Positions 34,327 through 42,088 are shown, numbered from the stretch's first letter. The stretch is 64,000 bases of DNA from Pseudonocardiaceae bacterium YIM PH 21723 (GCA_003600225.1 QZFT01000018.1:62001-126000); one strand, 5' to 3'. Program-made: numbers and translations. The notes: generated by a model from the sequence alone, not told the origin.

Positions 34327-34949
34327 ATCAACCGGCCCGTGTACCCGGCGGCCACCAGGACATCGAAGGCCGCCCCCACCTCTGCCGGCACGGGTTGCTC
34401 GATGGCGAAGCCGCGCCGGGCGTACTCGGTGATCCGCTGCGTATCGCCGACCAGCATGGTGATCACCCGGTCCGCGTCGCCGATTTCCGCGAGGTAGGCC
34501 TCCAGGGACAGTCGGTGCGAGGAGCAGACGACCGCCACCTCCGGCCACACCTTCCGGCAGGTCGCGTAGGCCCGGCGCTGCTGGTACGGCCGGCACATCA
34601 GCAGCACCGACTCCGGCCGGCCGGTGAGCAGCTCCCGGGTGAAGACCAGGTTCTCCGCGGTGTTCGTGGCCCGCGGCTCCACCAGGATCGCCGCCGGGGG
34701 AACGCCGAGCGCGATGGCGTGCTCGCGGTAGTGCACGGCCTCGCCACGCGGGAACCGGTCCACCGTCGTCGGCGCGTTGGCCCCGGTGAACACCAGCGTC
34801 CGGAACAGTCCACTGTGGAACAGCTCGGCCGCGTGCGTGGCCACACCCGGATCGTGGCTGCCCAGCCCGATTCCCACGTCACACGGCCGCAGGTCGTGCC
34901 GCAGATCGTGGTAGGTCCACAGTGTCCGGACGGCGTCCATGATCTCCAC
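34323..34949 (-). CDS. YdcF/DUF218-family protein (208 aa)
   Basis: Alpha/beta domain of the YdcF/SanA superfamily: GIGLGSHDPGVATHAAEL, LVFTGANAPTT, EPRATNTAENLVFTRELL (the family T/N/E motif) and LLMCRPYQQRRAYAT. No membrane helix is present, so it is a cytosolic version; E. coli YdcF binds S-adenosylmethionine, while SanA is envelope-related. GTG 34949 is used; ATG 34940 is equally possible. Upstream codons back to 35153 run through a palindromic repeat and are not coding. Confidence 0.85.
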   Translation of the reverse strand: MEIMDAVRTLWTYHDLRHDLRPCDVGIGLGSHDPGVATHAAELFHSGLFRTLVFTGANAPTTVDRFPRGEAVHYREHAIALGVPPAAILVEPRATNTAENLVFTRELLTGRPESVLLMCRPYQQRRAYATCRKVWPEVAVVCSSHRLSLEAYLAEIGDADRVITMLVGDTQRITEYARRGFAIEQPVPAEVGAAFDVLVAAGYTGRLI

Positions 34950-34965
34950 AGGGTAGGAATGGTGC

Positions 34966-35075
34966 CATGCCCCAGGAACTGCCACCGGATCAGCAGGCGG
35001 CCGAGCTCCTCGGAACGTATCGACGACACACAGTCTGCTGAGCAGCGCTGCCTGACCGATTGGGAGGCGAAGTAG
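34966..35075 (+). pseudogene. Possible tiny, frameshifted ORF
   Basis: ATG 34966 with AGGA 7 nt upstream opens MPQELPPDQQAAELLGTYRR and stops at 35040. Shifting frame near 35030 gives AEQRCLTDWEAK and a stop at 35075. The combined reading resembles small Cys-containing actinobacterial proteins, so this may be a gene broken by a small insertion; it may equally be chance. Confidence 0.25.
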
Positions 35076-35098
35076 CTGCCTGGGGGACGAGGAATGTC

Positions 35099-35146
35099 CC
35101 GAAGTTGACGACAATCGGGGAAAACACCCGAATGTCGTCAACTTCG
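35099..35146. repeat. Dispersed palindrome copy 5, diverged
   Basis: Arms CGAAGTTGACGACAATCGGG (35100-35119) and CCCGAATGTCGTCAACTTCG (35127-35146) pair except for one A:A mismatch. The inner part differs from copies 1-4 (GACAATCGG for GATGTTCGG) but again on both arms. It abuts the 5' edge of the molybdopterin oxidoreductase remnant. Confidence 0.85.
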
Positions 35147-35451
35147 ACGTCAAGCTGGACGGATACCGCTCCTGTCAGCGGCTGGCCGGTCACCTGGGCG
35201 GGGAGCCGCTGAGGGCGGAGCACGGGGCGCCGATCCGCCTGGTCTCATCGGCCCAATACGCCTACAAGAGCGTGAAACATGTCATCGCCATCGAGTACCG
35301 GCGGGACTACGACCCGGGCCCGGCCCGCTGGGCCGCGCACCCCCGTGGCAGGGTTGAGCACGAGGAACGCAGCAGGTTCCTCCCCGGGCCGCTGTGGCGG
35401 CCGATCTGGCGGGCGGTGCTACCGGGAGTCCGGCGTCGCTTCGGTTGTTGA
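35147..35451 (+). pseudogene. C-terminal remnant of a sulfite-oxidase-like molybdopterin oxidoreductase
   Basis: The plus-strand frame reads, from 35147 to a TGA at 35449-35451, segments GGEPLRAEHGAPIRLVSSAQ, AYKSVKHVIAIEYRRDYDPG and HPRGRVEHEERSRFLPGPL. These match the end of the Mo-pterin dimerisation domain of sulfite-oxidase-family enzymes (EHGAPxRLVxPxxYxYKSxKH). There is no start codon context or upstream domain; about the first two thirds of the gene are missing. The break coincides with palindrome copy 5. Confidence 0.65.
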
Positions 35452-35492
35452 TATATCTGTCCTATCGAAACCGGGCTGTGCCGATTTTGGGG

Positions 35493-38216
35493 ATGCACAT
35501 GGGCGAACGCCACGCGTTGCTGATCGCGACCGCGCACCACGTGCACCCTCGGCTGGCCGATCGGTCCGAGCCCTACGAGCGGACGCAGCGGCTGGCGGCG
35601 ACCCTGCGCGAGTCGGAGTTCGACTCGGTGCGGGTACTGCTGGACGGCCGCAAGGCCAACATCGAGTTCGAGATCGAGCGGCTCTACCGCGACCGGCACC
35701 CCGATGACCTGGTGCTGCTCTCGCTGTCCGGCCACGGATTCGTCGACGACGGCCAGGCCTTCTACGCCGCGGCGGACTCCGACCCCGACAGTCCGTACGC
35801 CACCGCCACCGCGGATTTCCTGATCGCCAGGATGCTGGACCGCAGCCGGGCCGGACGCAGGCCGGTACTGCTGGACTGCTCGATCCCGCTGGCCCTCGGC
35901 CGGGACGCCGAGGTCATCACCGGAGATGATCTGCACCGGCAGCTGGGAACCGCGGCGACCGCCGCGCTGCCCGCCCCCGCCCGGGTGATCGACCATCGAC
36001 TGCGGGCGCAGATCGGCGTCGATCCGCAGGGCAGGCCGGTGGAACTCGACCTCAAGGAACCGGCGCAGGGTGGCGACGGACCACACGCGTTGCTCATCGG
36101 CGACACCGGTTCCGGCAAGTCGGAGCTGCTGCGCACCCTGGTACTCGGCCTGGCCAGGACGAATCCGTCGGACACGCTCAACTTCCTGCTCGTCGACTTC
36201 TGCGGCGGGAACGCCTTCGACGGGTTCGGCGAGCTGCCGCACGTGTCCGCGGTGATCAGCGATCTGCTGAGCAGGCAGCACCTGTGCAAGCGTCTGTACG
36301 ACGTGCTGGACGGTGAACTCGCCCGGCGGCAGGAGGTGCTGAACCGGGCCGGCGCGATGGACTTCCAGCAGTACGAGCGGCGCCGGGCCGAGGGCGAGGA
36401 TCTGCCGCCGCTGCCCCGGCTGCTGGTGATCGTCGAGGAGTTCTCCGTCCTGCTCAGCGCCGCGCCGGAACTGATGGACGTGTTCATGGCGATCGGCCGG
36501 ATCGGCCGGCGAAGCGGAGTGCACATGCTGCTGGCCGGGCAGCGGATCGAGGAGGCCAGGCTGCGTGGCCTGAACTCGATGCTGCCCTGCCGGATCGCGT
36601 TGCGCACCTATTCCTCGGCGGAGTCGCAGGCCGTCCTCGGGGTCCCCGACGCGTACGACCTGCCACCGCAGCCGGGCGCGGGGTATCTGCGGACGGCGAC
36701 GGGAGAGCACATCCGGTTCGACACCACGCTCGCCGACTGGGAGCAGCCGGCCGGCGGCATGTCCGCTTACCGGATGTGGCAGCCGGAACTGCCCGCGGTG
36801 ATCCCGCTGGGCGCGGTCCAGGGACTCGGCCTGACGGACCGGCCGTACGAGCACCGGCAGGTGCCGTTGACCGTCGAACCGGGGCCGGTGGCCATCGTCG
36901 GGCGTGCGGGGAGTGGCAAGACGACCCTGCTGGGCACGCTGATCCTGTCGCTGGCCGGGGACAACTCCCCGGCGGCGCTGCACTTCTACCTGGTGGACTG
37001 CGCGGGCGGTGGGCTGACCGGGCTGGAGGAGCTGCCGCACGTCGTCGCATCGGGTGGCAGCCAGTCGGCGGACCGGGTGCGGCGGATCCTCGGTGACCTG
37101 ACCATGTTGCTGCACGCCCGGGCGCAGCAGGGACCCGCCGAATACGGGCAGGTGTACCTCATCATCGACGGCTGGGGGACGTTCCGCTCCGAGTTCGAGG
37201 ACCACGCCGCCGAGCTGCAGGCGCTGATCACCGACGGCCCGGCGGTGGACATCCATGTGGTGCTCACCGCGACCCGCTGGCCGGAGATCAGGCCGGTGCT
37301 GAAGGACCTGATCCGGACCAAACTCGAACTGCACCTGGCCGATCCCGCGGAATCGGACATCGACCGCAGGCTCGCGCTGACCGTGCCCGGCGACCTGCCC
37401 GGTCGAGGCATCACCCTGGACAAGCTGCACTTCCAGGCCGCGTTGCCCGGAGATCTGGACGAGGCGATCGAGCGGCTCAAGGCCCTCTGGCCAGGGGTTC
37501 GCGGACCCAGGTTCAAGCCGGTGCCCGACGTGGTGTCCCTGGCGGACCTGCCGGCCGGGCGGAACCCGAAGGACATCCCGCTCGGGCTGGAGGAACAGTT
37601 CCTCGCCCCGGTGCACGGCGATTTCACCGCTGAGCCGCACCTGCTGGTGTTCGGCGCGAGCGGTTCCGGCAAGACGACGCTGATGCGCACGATCCTCAGC
37701 GGCATCACCGACCGCTACACCCCGGCCGAAGCGCTGATCATGATCGTCGACTTCCGGCGGGACCTGCTGGGCCTGCTCGGCGAGGACTACCTGCTCGGCC
37801 ACGCCTCCTCGGCGACGGCGCTCACCGGGCTGATCGACGACGTGTTCGCGTCCATGTGGCAACGCAGGCAGACGCAGTGGACCGGCCCTGACCTGTTCCT
37901 GATCGTCGACTGCTACGAACTGGTCGCCACCCAGCAGGACAATCCGCTGACGCCACTGGCGGAGTTCCTGCCCCAGGCGAGCGAACTCGGGCTGCACCTG
38001 ATCCTGGCCCGCGACGCGCACGGGGCTTCCCGCGCGCTGTACGACCCGGTGATCGGCACGCTGCGGGAGATGGCCACCCCGGGCCTGGTGCTGGCCGGAC
38101 CGCGTGAGGAGGGCGCGCTGCTCGGCGCGACCGCTCCCGACCCAGATCTGCCGCCGGGACGGGGGACCCTGGTCAGGCGGGGGATGAGCCCAGTGCGGAT
38201 TCAGGTGGCGCAGTAG
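35493..38216 (+). CDS. Caspase-like domain fused to three EccC/FtsK ATPase domains (907 aa)
   Basis: Residues 4-145 form a caspase/peptidase-C14-like fold: RHALLIATAHHVHPRL, a central strand LVLLSLSGHG with the catalytic-type His81, AFYAAADSDPDS, and LLDCSIPLAL where relatives have DCCxSG. Here the expected catalytic Cys position is Ser130 (Cys129 precedes it). Three EccC-type ATPase domains follow: Walker A GDTGSGKS (about 202), GRAGSGKT (about 469) and GASGSGKT (about 720), with LLVDFCGGNAF, LVDCAGGG and IVDFRRD strands. The first domain follows EccC closely (RLLVIVEEF, GRIGRRSGVHMLLAGQR, CRIALRTYSSAESQAVLGVPDAYDLPP). The two N-terminal membrane helices of true EccC are absent, and no ESX core genes are nearby. 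ATG 35493 or 35499 follows GGGG. Confidence 0.88.
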   Translation: MHMGERHALLIATAHHVHPRLADRSEPYERTQRLAATLRESEFDSVRVLLDGRKANIEFEIERLYRDRHPDDLVLLSLSGHGFVDDGQAFYAAADSDPDSPYATATADFLIARMLDRSRAGRRPVLLDCSIPLALGRDAEVITGDDLHRQLGTAATAALPAPARVIDHRLRAQIGVDPQGRPVELDLKEPAQGGDGPHALLIGDTGSGKSELLRTLVLGLARTNPSDTLNFLLVDFCGGNAFDGFGELPHVSAVISDLLSRQHLCKRLYDVLDGELARRQEVLNRAGAMDFQQYERRRAEGEDLPPLPRLLVIVEEFSVLLSAAPELMDVFMAIGRIGRRSGVHMLLAGQRIEEARLRGLNSMLPCRIALRTYSSAESQAVLGVPDAYDLPPQPGAGYLRTATGEHIRFDTTLADWEQPAGGMSAYRMWQPELPAVIPLGAVQGLGLTDRPYEHRQVPLTVEPGPVAIVGRAGSGKTTLLGTLILSLAGDNSPAALHFYLVDCAGGGLTGLEELPHVVASGGSQSADRVRRILGDLTMLLHARAQQGPAEYGQVYLIIDGWGTFRSEFEDHAAELQALITDGPAVDIHVVLTATRWPEIRPVLKDLIRTKLELHLADPAESDIDRRLALTVPGDLPGRGITLDKLHFQAALPGDLDEAIERLKALWPGVRGPRFKPVPDVVSLADLPAGRNPKDIPLGLEEQFLAPVHGDFTAEPHLLVFGASGSGKTTLMRTILSGITDRYTPAEALIMIVDFRRDLLGLLGEDYLLGHASSATALTGLIDDVFASMWQRRQTQWTGPDLFLIVDCYELVATQQDNPLTPLAEFLPQASELGLHLILARDAHGASRALYDPVIGTLREMATPGLVLAGPREEGALLGATAPDPDLPPGRGTLVRRGMSPVRIQVAQ

Positions 38217-38292
38217 GGGTGCGTTGTAGTGCTTCTGGTGGTTGTCGAAGGATGCATCTTTCGTCAACAGCCGGACGCAACGCACCAGCCAG

Positions 38293-38886
38293 TCAGCGGG
38301 TAAAGGTCTCCACGTGGTCGATGGCGGCGGTCAGCGCGTCCCGCAGCGGGGTGGCGTCCCGGGCGATCTGGGCCAGCAGCAGGCCACCCTGGAACGCGGC
38401 CATCAGCAGGTGGGTCAGCCGGACCGGGTCGGCGTCCGGTCGTAGCGCGCCGCGTTCCCGCATCCGGTCCAGCCCGGCGCGGAACACCTCTTCCCAGCGG
38501 TCGAATCCGGACGCCAGCCGGTCGTGTACGTCCAGGTCGGTCTTGACGATCTCGCTCGCCAGCGAGCCGAGGGTGCATCCCTCCAGGTAGGCGCGCTCGT
38601 AGCCGATGTAGAACCGCGCCCATCCGCGCAGCGACTCGATCGAGTCCAGCCCGCCGAACCGCCCGTCGGTGTGGAAGTCGATCACGTGCTGGGCCTGCCA
38701 GTCGATCACCGCCAGCACCAGGCTCTGCTTGTCCGGGAAGTAGTGGCCCAGCTGCGAGCCACTGACTCCGGCGGCCTGCCTGAGCAGCTCGTTGTTCGTG
38801 CCGTGCACGCCGTGCGCGTAGATCAGCTCCGCCGCGTGCTCCAGGATGCGCGTCTTGGTCGCCAGGCCCTTCGACGTGAGCTTCAT
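38293..38886 (-). CDS. TetR-family transcriptional repressor (197 aa)
   Basis: N-terminal TetR helix-turn-helix (TKTRILEHAAELIYAHGVHGTNNELLRQAAGVSGSQLGHYFPDKQSLVLAVID) and a helical ligand-binding C-terminal domain of the type with FIGYERAYLEGCTLGSLASEI. The group often controls oxidative or alkylation responses; the Cys in EGCTLGSLA is typical of it. It is divergent from the AlkB-like gene, and two strong inverted repeats lie in the shared gap, making autoregulation plus control of that operon likely. Confidence 0.92.
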   Translation of the reverse strand: MKLTSKGLATKTRILEHAAELIYAHGVHGTNNELLRQAAGVSGSQLGHYFPDKQSLVLAVIDWQAQHVIDFHTDGRFGGLDSIESLRGWARFYIGYERAYLEGCTLGSLASEIVKTDLDVHDRLASGFDRWEEVFRAGLDRMRERGALRPDADPVRLTHLLMAAFQGGLLLAQIARDATPLRDALTAAIDHVETFTR

Positions 38887-38907
38887 GCGGCCAGCATAGC
38901 CGAAAAC

Positions 38908-38923
38908 TGGGCTTGACAGCCCA
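38908..38923. promoter_or_regulatory. TetR operator site 1
   Basis: Perfect inverted repeat TGGGCT-TGAC-AGCCCA in the gap between the tetR-type gene and the alkB-like gene. It contains a TTGACA box (38913-38918) that could be a -35 element of the rightward promoter, so binding would block it. It shares half-site GGGCT/AGCCC with site 2, 39 bp away. Confidence 0.75.
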
Positions 38924-38943
38924 TTCTGTTCGTGGTTGGTTTG

Positions 38944-38965
38944 TTTTGGGCTTGGTAGCCCAAAA
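38944..38965. promoter_or_regulatory. TetR operator site 2
   Basis: Core TTGGGCTTGGTAGCCCAA (38946-38963), extended by TT and AA on each side to 22 bp, is a perfect inverted repeat immediately upstream of the ribosome-binding site (TGGAG) of the AlkB-like gene. Confidence 0.78.
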
Positions 38966-38981
38966 ATGACTGGAGATCACC

Positions 38982-39614
38982 ATGACCCGGCAGATCGATC
39001 TGTTCGAGGACCTCCCGCCGGAGGTCGACTTCAGCTCCGCGCGACGTATCCAGCTGGATGCGACCTCGTGGATCGAGCACGTGCCCGGCTGGCTGCACGG
39101 CAGCGGCGCCCTGTTCGACGACCTGCTGGCCACCGCTCCGTGGGAGCAGCGGTACCGGTGGATGTTCGACAAGCACCTCATCGAACCGCGGCTGACCGCC
39201 GAGTACCCGGACCTCGTGAAGGCGCCGCAGCCGCTGCTGCACACGGTGGCCGAGGCCCTGTCGGCGCAGTACGAGGTGGACTACCGGTCGCTGTGGATCA
39301 ACCAGTACCGCACCCATCGCGACTCCACCGGCTGGCACGGCGACCTGATCGGCAAGGTGCAGGAGACCAGCACGGTGCCGGTGCTCAGCCTCGGCGCCAC
39401 CCGGCGGTTCCTCATCCGGCCGGTCGAGGGCGGCCGGAGCACGTCGCTGACCGTCGTGTCCGGTGACCTGGTCGTTATGGGCGGCCGGAGCCAGCGCGAC
39501 TGGCGGCACTGCGTCCCCAAACAGAGCACCCCGGCCGGCCCGCGGATCAGCGTGAACTTCGCCCCCGCCGGAATGTCAGACCCCGCCCCTACGGTGAAAT
39601 CCACCATCGACTGA
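38982..39614 (+). CDS. AlkB-like Fe(II)/2-oxoglutarate dioxygenase (210 aa)
   Basis: Member of the AlkB superfamily that oxidatively demethylates nucleic-acid bases. The iron ligands HxD (WHGD, about His119/Asp121) are in NQYRTHRDSTGWHGD; the distal His is in WRHCVP, and the 2-oxoglutarate-binding Arg and family ending in RISVNF. TATRRFLIRP-like GATRRFLIRP and the substrate loop are also seen. TGGAG lies 7 nt upstream of ATG 38982. It follows two palindromic operators and is followed 13 nt later by a PEP-mutase-like gene, probably one operon. Confidence 0.92.
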   Translation: MTRQIDLFEDLPPEVDFSSARRIQLDATSWIEHVPGWLHGSGALFDDLLATAPWEQRYRWMFDKHLIEPRLTAEYPDLVKAPQPLLHTVAEALSAQYEVDYRSLWINQYRTHRDSTGWHGDLIGKVQETSTVPVLSLGATRRFLIRPVEGGRSTSLTVVSGDLVVMGGRSQRDWRHCVPKQSTPAGPRISVNFAPAGMSDPAPTVKSTID

Positions 39615-39627
39615 GAGGCCCGTCCCC

Positions 39628-40425
39628 ATGTCCGACCAGTACGAGCGCTTCCTGGCCCTGCATCAGCAGGACCGGCCGTTCATCATGCCCAACCCGTTCG
39701 ACGGCCTCTCCGCGGCGCTCTTCGCCGACGCCGGATTCCAGGCGATCGGCACCTCCTCCGCCGCGCTCGCCTTCTCGCTGGGGCGGCCGGACGGCAGGCA
39801 CGCGGTCAGCCGGGAGGAACACATCGCCCACGCCCAGCTGCTGGCCCGGTCCAGCGGGCTGCCGGTCAACGGCGACTTCGAGGACGGCTACGGCGACACC
39901 CCGGAGGAGGTGGCCGGCACCGTCCGGGCCGCGATCGACGCGGGCCTGGCCGGAATCGGCATCGAGGACACCTCGGCCGACCCGGAGAACCCGATCCGCG
40001 ATTTCGCCGAGGCCGTGGCCCGGGTCCGGGCCGCCGTCGAGGTCGGCCGCGGCAAGATCGTGATCACCGGTCGCACCGACAACTTCATCCAGGGCAGGGC
40101 CGACCTGGACGACACCATCCGGCGGTTGACCGCGTTCGCCGAGGCCGGGGCGGACGTGCTCTACGCGCCGTACCCGCCGGACGTGGAATCGATCGCCGCG
40201 ATCGTCAAGGCGGTGGCACCCAAGCCGGTCAACGTGGTGGGCACCTCGGTGTCCCTCGACGAGCTGACCCGGGTGGGCGTCAAGCGGATCAGCCTCGGCG
40301 CCGTGCCTTACCTGCATGTCGTGAGCGCGGTCCGCACCCAGGCCGAACGCCTGGCCAAGGGTGACTTCACCGCGTTCCCGGATCTGCTGCCCTACGGCGA
40401 CGCCACCTCCCTGGTGACGCGCTAG
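39628..40425 (+). CDS. Isocitrate lyase/PEP mutase-family enzyme (265 aa)
   Basis: TIM-barrel enzyme of the ICL/PEP mutase superfamily: MPNPFDGLSAALFADAGFQAIGTSSAAL, GDFEDGYGDTPEEV (metal-binding Asp/Glu), GIGIEDTS and ITGRTDNF. The Cys-containing signature KKCGH of isocitrate lyase is absent, so it is a PEP-mutase-like, oxaloacetate-decarboxylase-like or 2-methylisocitrate-type lyase; exact reaction unknown. The gene ends in the same CTAG used by the stop of the convergent patatin gene. Confidence 0.88.
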   Translation: MSDQYERFLALHQQDRPFIMPNPFDGLSAALFADAGFQAIGTSSAALAFSLGRPDGRHAVSREEHIAHAQLLARSSGLPVNGDFEDGYGDTPEEVAGTVRAAIDAGLAGIGIEDTSADPENPIRDFAEAVARVRAAVEVGRGKIVITGRTDNFIQGRADLDDTIRRLTAFAEAGADVLYAPYPPDVESIAAIVKAVAPKPVNVVGTSVSLDELTRVGVKRISLGAVPYLHVVSAVRTQAERLAKGDFTAFPDLLPYGDATSLVTR

Positions 40426-41348
40426 CCGGCGAGTTGGAGCTTCAGGCGGGCGGGGAGGTGGGTCAGGGCGGCGTCCAGCGCGGGCAGCCTGCGGCGGGGG
40501 TCCATGAAGTTCGGGCCCAGCAGGGCGAGTTCCTGGGCGCCCGGGTGCACGCGCAGCACCCGGATGCCCCGGGAGCGCAGCAACGCCTCCTCGGCGTCGA
40601 GGGTGCGGTTCATCCTGGCCCGGAGCAGGCCCTCCACCCTGCCGGCCAGGCCGGGGATGCGGACGTCATCGGGCTTCGAAGTCATCGGGGAGATGATCAC
40701 GACCTCGTCCAGTTCCCGGTCCGCGAGGAGATCCGCGGAGGTCGGTGACCAGGCGCCGCCGTCCAGGTGCTGGTCCCCGCCGATGGTGACCGGCGGATAC
40801 CAGCCGGGTACCGACCAGGAGGCGCGTAGTGCCTCGGACAGGGTCGCGGCCGGCGCGTCCGGAGCGCCGAAGGCCACCCGCTGCGCGAGGCGGGTGTTCA
40901 CCGCGACCAGCCAGACCGCGGGGTGGGTCACCCAGTCCCCGGTGGTCAGGTCGCGGGCGAGCCGGTCGAGGAACGCCGGGTCGGTGCGCCCCGTGGGAGC
41001 CAGGCTCGCGGCCGCCACCAGCCGCTGCCCGCCGCGCCAGGCCCGCCGGGTCAGTCCGGCCGCTGTCGGTCGCGGCGCGGGCAGGCTGGGCAGGGCCGAT
41101 GGCGGCCGGGTGAAGAAGAGCCGGGCCGCGTCCGGAGAGCCCGGCTCGTCCCGCTGCGCGGCGACCAGGTCGTCCACGCTCAGCCCCATGCCGAGCATCG
41201 CGGACAGGTGCGAGCCCGCGGAGGTGCCGACCAGCACGTCGGCCTCCCGCGGATCCCAGCCCAGGGCGTCGCGGATCGCGTGCAGCGCGCCGACCTGCCA
41301 GGCGCCGCCGACCGTGCCGCCGCATCCGATCACCAGGGCTCGCTTCAT
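40422..41348 (-). CDS. Patatin-like phospholipase (308 aa)
   Basis: Patatin-family serine acyl hydrolase. N-terminal oxyanion loop RALVIGCGGTVGGAWQVG, nucleophile elbow GTSAGS and dyad Asp in LDGGAWSPTSADLL. It would cleave phospholipid or other acyl esters in the cytosol or at the membrane. ATG 41348 follows GGAGGAG. No membrane helix. A 15-bp inverted repeat lies upstream. Confidence 0.9.
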   Translation of the reverse strand: MKRALVIGCGGTVGGAWQVGALHAIRDALGWDPREADVLVGTSAGSHLSAMLGMGLSVDDLVAAQRDEPGSPDAARLFFTRPPSALPSLPAPRPTAAGLTRRAWRGGQRLVAAASLAPTGRTDPAFLDRLARDLTTGDWVTHPAVWLVAVNTRLAQRVAFGAPDAPAATLSEALRASWSVPGWYPPVTIGGDQHLDGGAWSPTSADLLADRELDEVVIISPMTSKPDDVRIPGLAGRVEGLLRARMNRTLDAEEALLRSRGIRVLRVHPGAQELALLGPNFMDPRRRLPALDAALTHLPARLKLQLAG

Positions 41349-41368
41349 CGGCTCTCCTCCATAAAGTA

Positions 41369-41383
41369 GATACCAACGGTATC
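41369..41383. promoter_or_regulatory. Inverted repeat GATACC-AAC-GGTATC upstream of the patatin gene
   Basis: Perfect 15-bp repeat 21 bp upstream of the patatin start, and a related CGGTACCCG follows at 41391. It is operator-like, near where the promoter must lie. The cognate regulator is unknown. Confidence 0.5.
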
Positions 41384-41527
41384 CGAAATCTCGGTACCCG
41401 TCATGTGGCGGAGCGCCCGCCGCCACGCGGTGGAACTCGGGGGCGGCAAGGGCTTCCCGGCGTTTCGCGCCGCCGGTCGAGGGCACCCTCCCGCTGCGAA
41501 GGGACTCGACACCGAGGAGGTTGTGCG

Positions 41528-42085
41528 ATGCCTACGTGGCTGACCGTCGTGATCGTGGTCGTCGTGGTGGCTCTGGTGGCCGCCGTCGGCTGGCTGGTTT
41601 TTCAGGAGACGCAACGCAGGCGACTGCGCGAGAAGTTCGGCCCGGAGTACGACCGGGTGGTACAGGAGAGCGACAGTTCCCGTGCGGCGCAACGGGAACT
41701 GGCCGACCGGGAGCGCAGGCACGCGGAACTGGACATCCGTCCGCTGTCGGCGTCCGCCCGTGAGCGGTACGGCAAGCAGTGGGCGTCGATCCAGGAGAAG
41801 TTCGTCGACCAGCCGACCGTCGCGGTCGACGAGGCGGACCGGGTGCTCGACGCGTTGATGGCCGAACGCGGTTACCCGACCGAGGACCACGAGCAGCAGG
41901 TCGCCGACCTGTCCGTGCGGCACGCCCGGACGCTGGAGCACTACCGGGCCGCGCACGGCACGCGGCACGTCAGGGACACCGCGTCCACAGAGGACCTACG
42001 CGGCGCGATGGTGCACTACCGCACCGTGTTCGAGGATCTCCTCGCCGACGGCGCGGACAGCAGGGAACGAAACGGAGGACGTTGA
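41528..42085 (+). CDS. Membrane-anchored helical protein of unknown function (185 aa)
   Basis: One N-terminal membrane helix (VVIVVVVVALVAAVGWLVF) then a cytosolic, highly charged helical domain (ETQRRRLREKFGPEYDRVV, RYGKQWASIQEKFVDQPTVAVDEADRVLDALM). The latter pattern is repeated in the next gene. No signal for secretion of the domain: it is probably inside. ATG 41528 has GAGGAGG upstream. Known only as an actinobacterial conserved pair; function unknown. Confidence 0.8.
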   Translation: MPTWLTVVIVVVVVALVAAVGWLVFQETQRRRLREKFGPEYDRVVQESDSSRAAQRELADRERRHAELDIRPLSASARERYGKQWASIQEKFVDQPTVAVDEADRVLDALMAERGYPTEDHEQQVADLSVRHARTLEHYRAAHGTRHVRDTASTEDLRGAMVHYRTVFEDLLADGADSRERNGGR

Positions 42086-42088
42086 CCC

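Noticed and set aside
35307-38285. A 992-codon open frame antisense to the caspase-EccC gene
   Set aside because: It mirrors the GC-rich codons of the real gene, has no family match and is rich in Arg/Pro/Gln; the plus-strand frame holds all Walker motifs.
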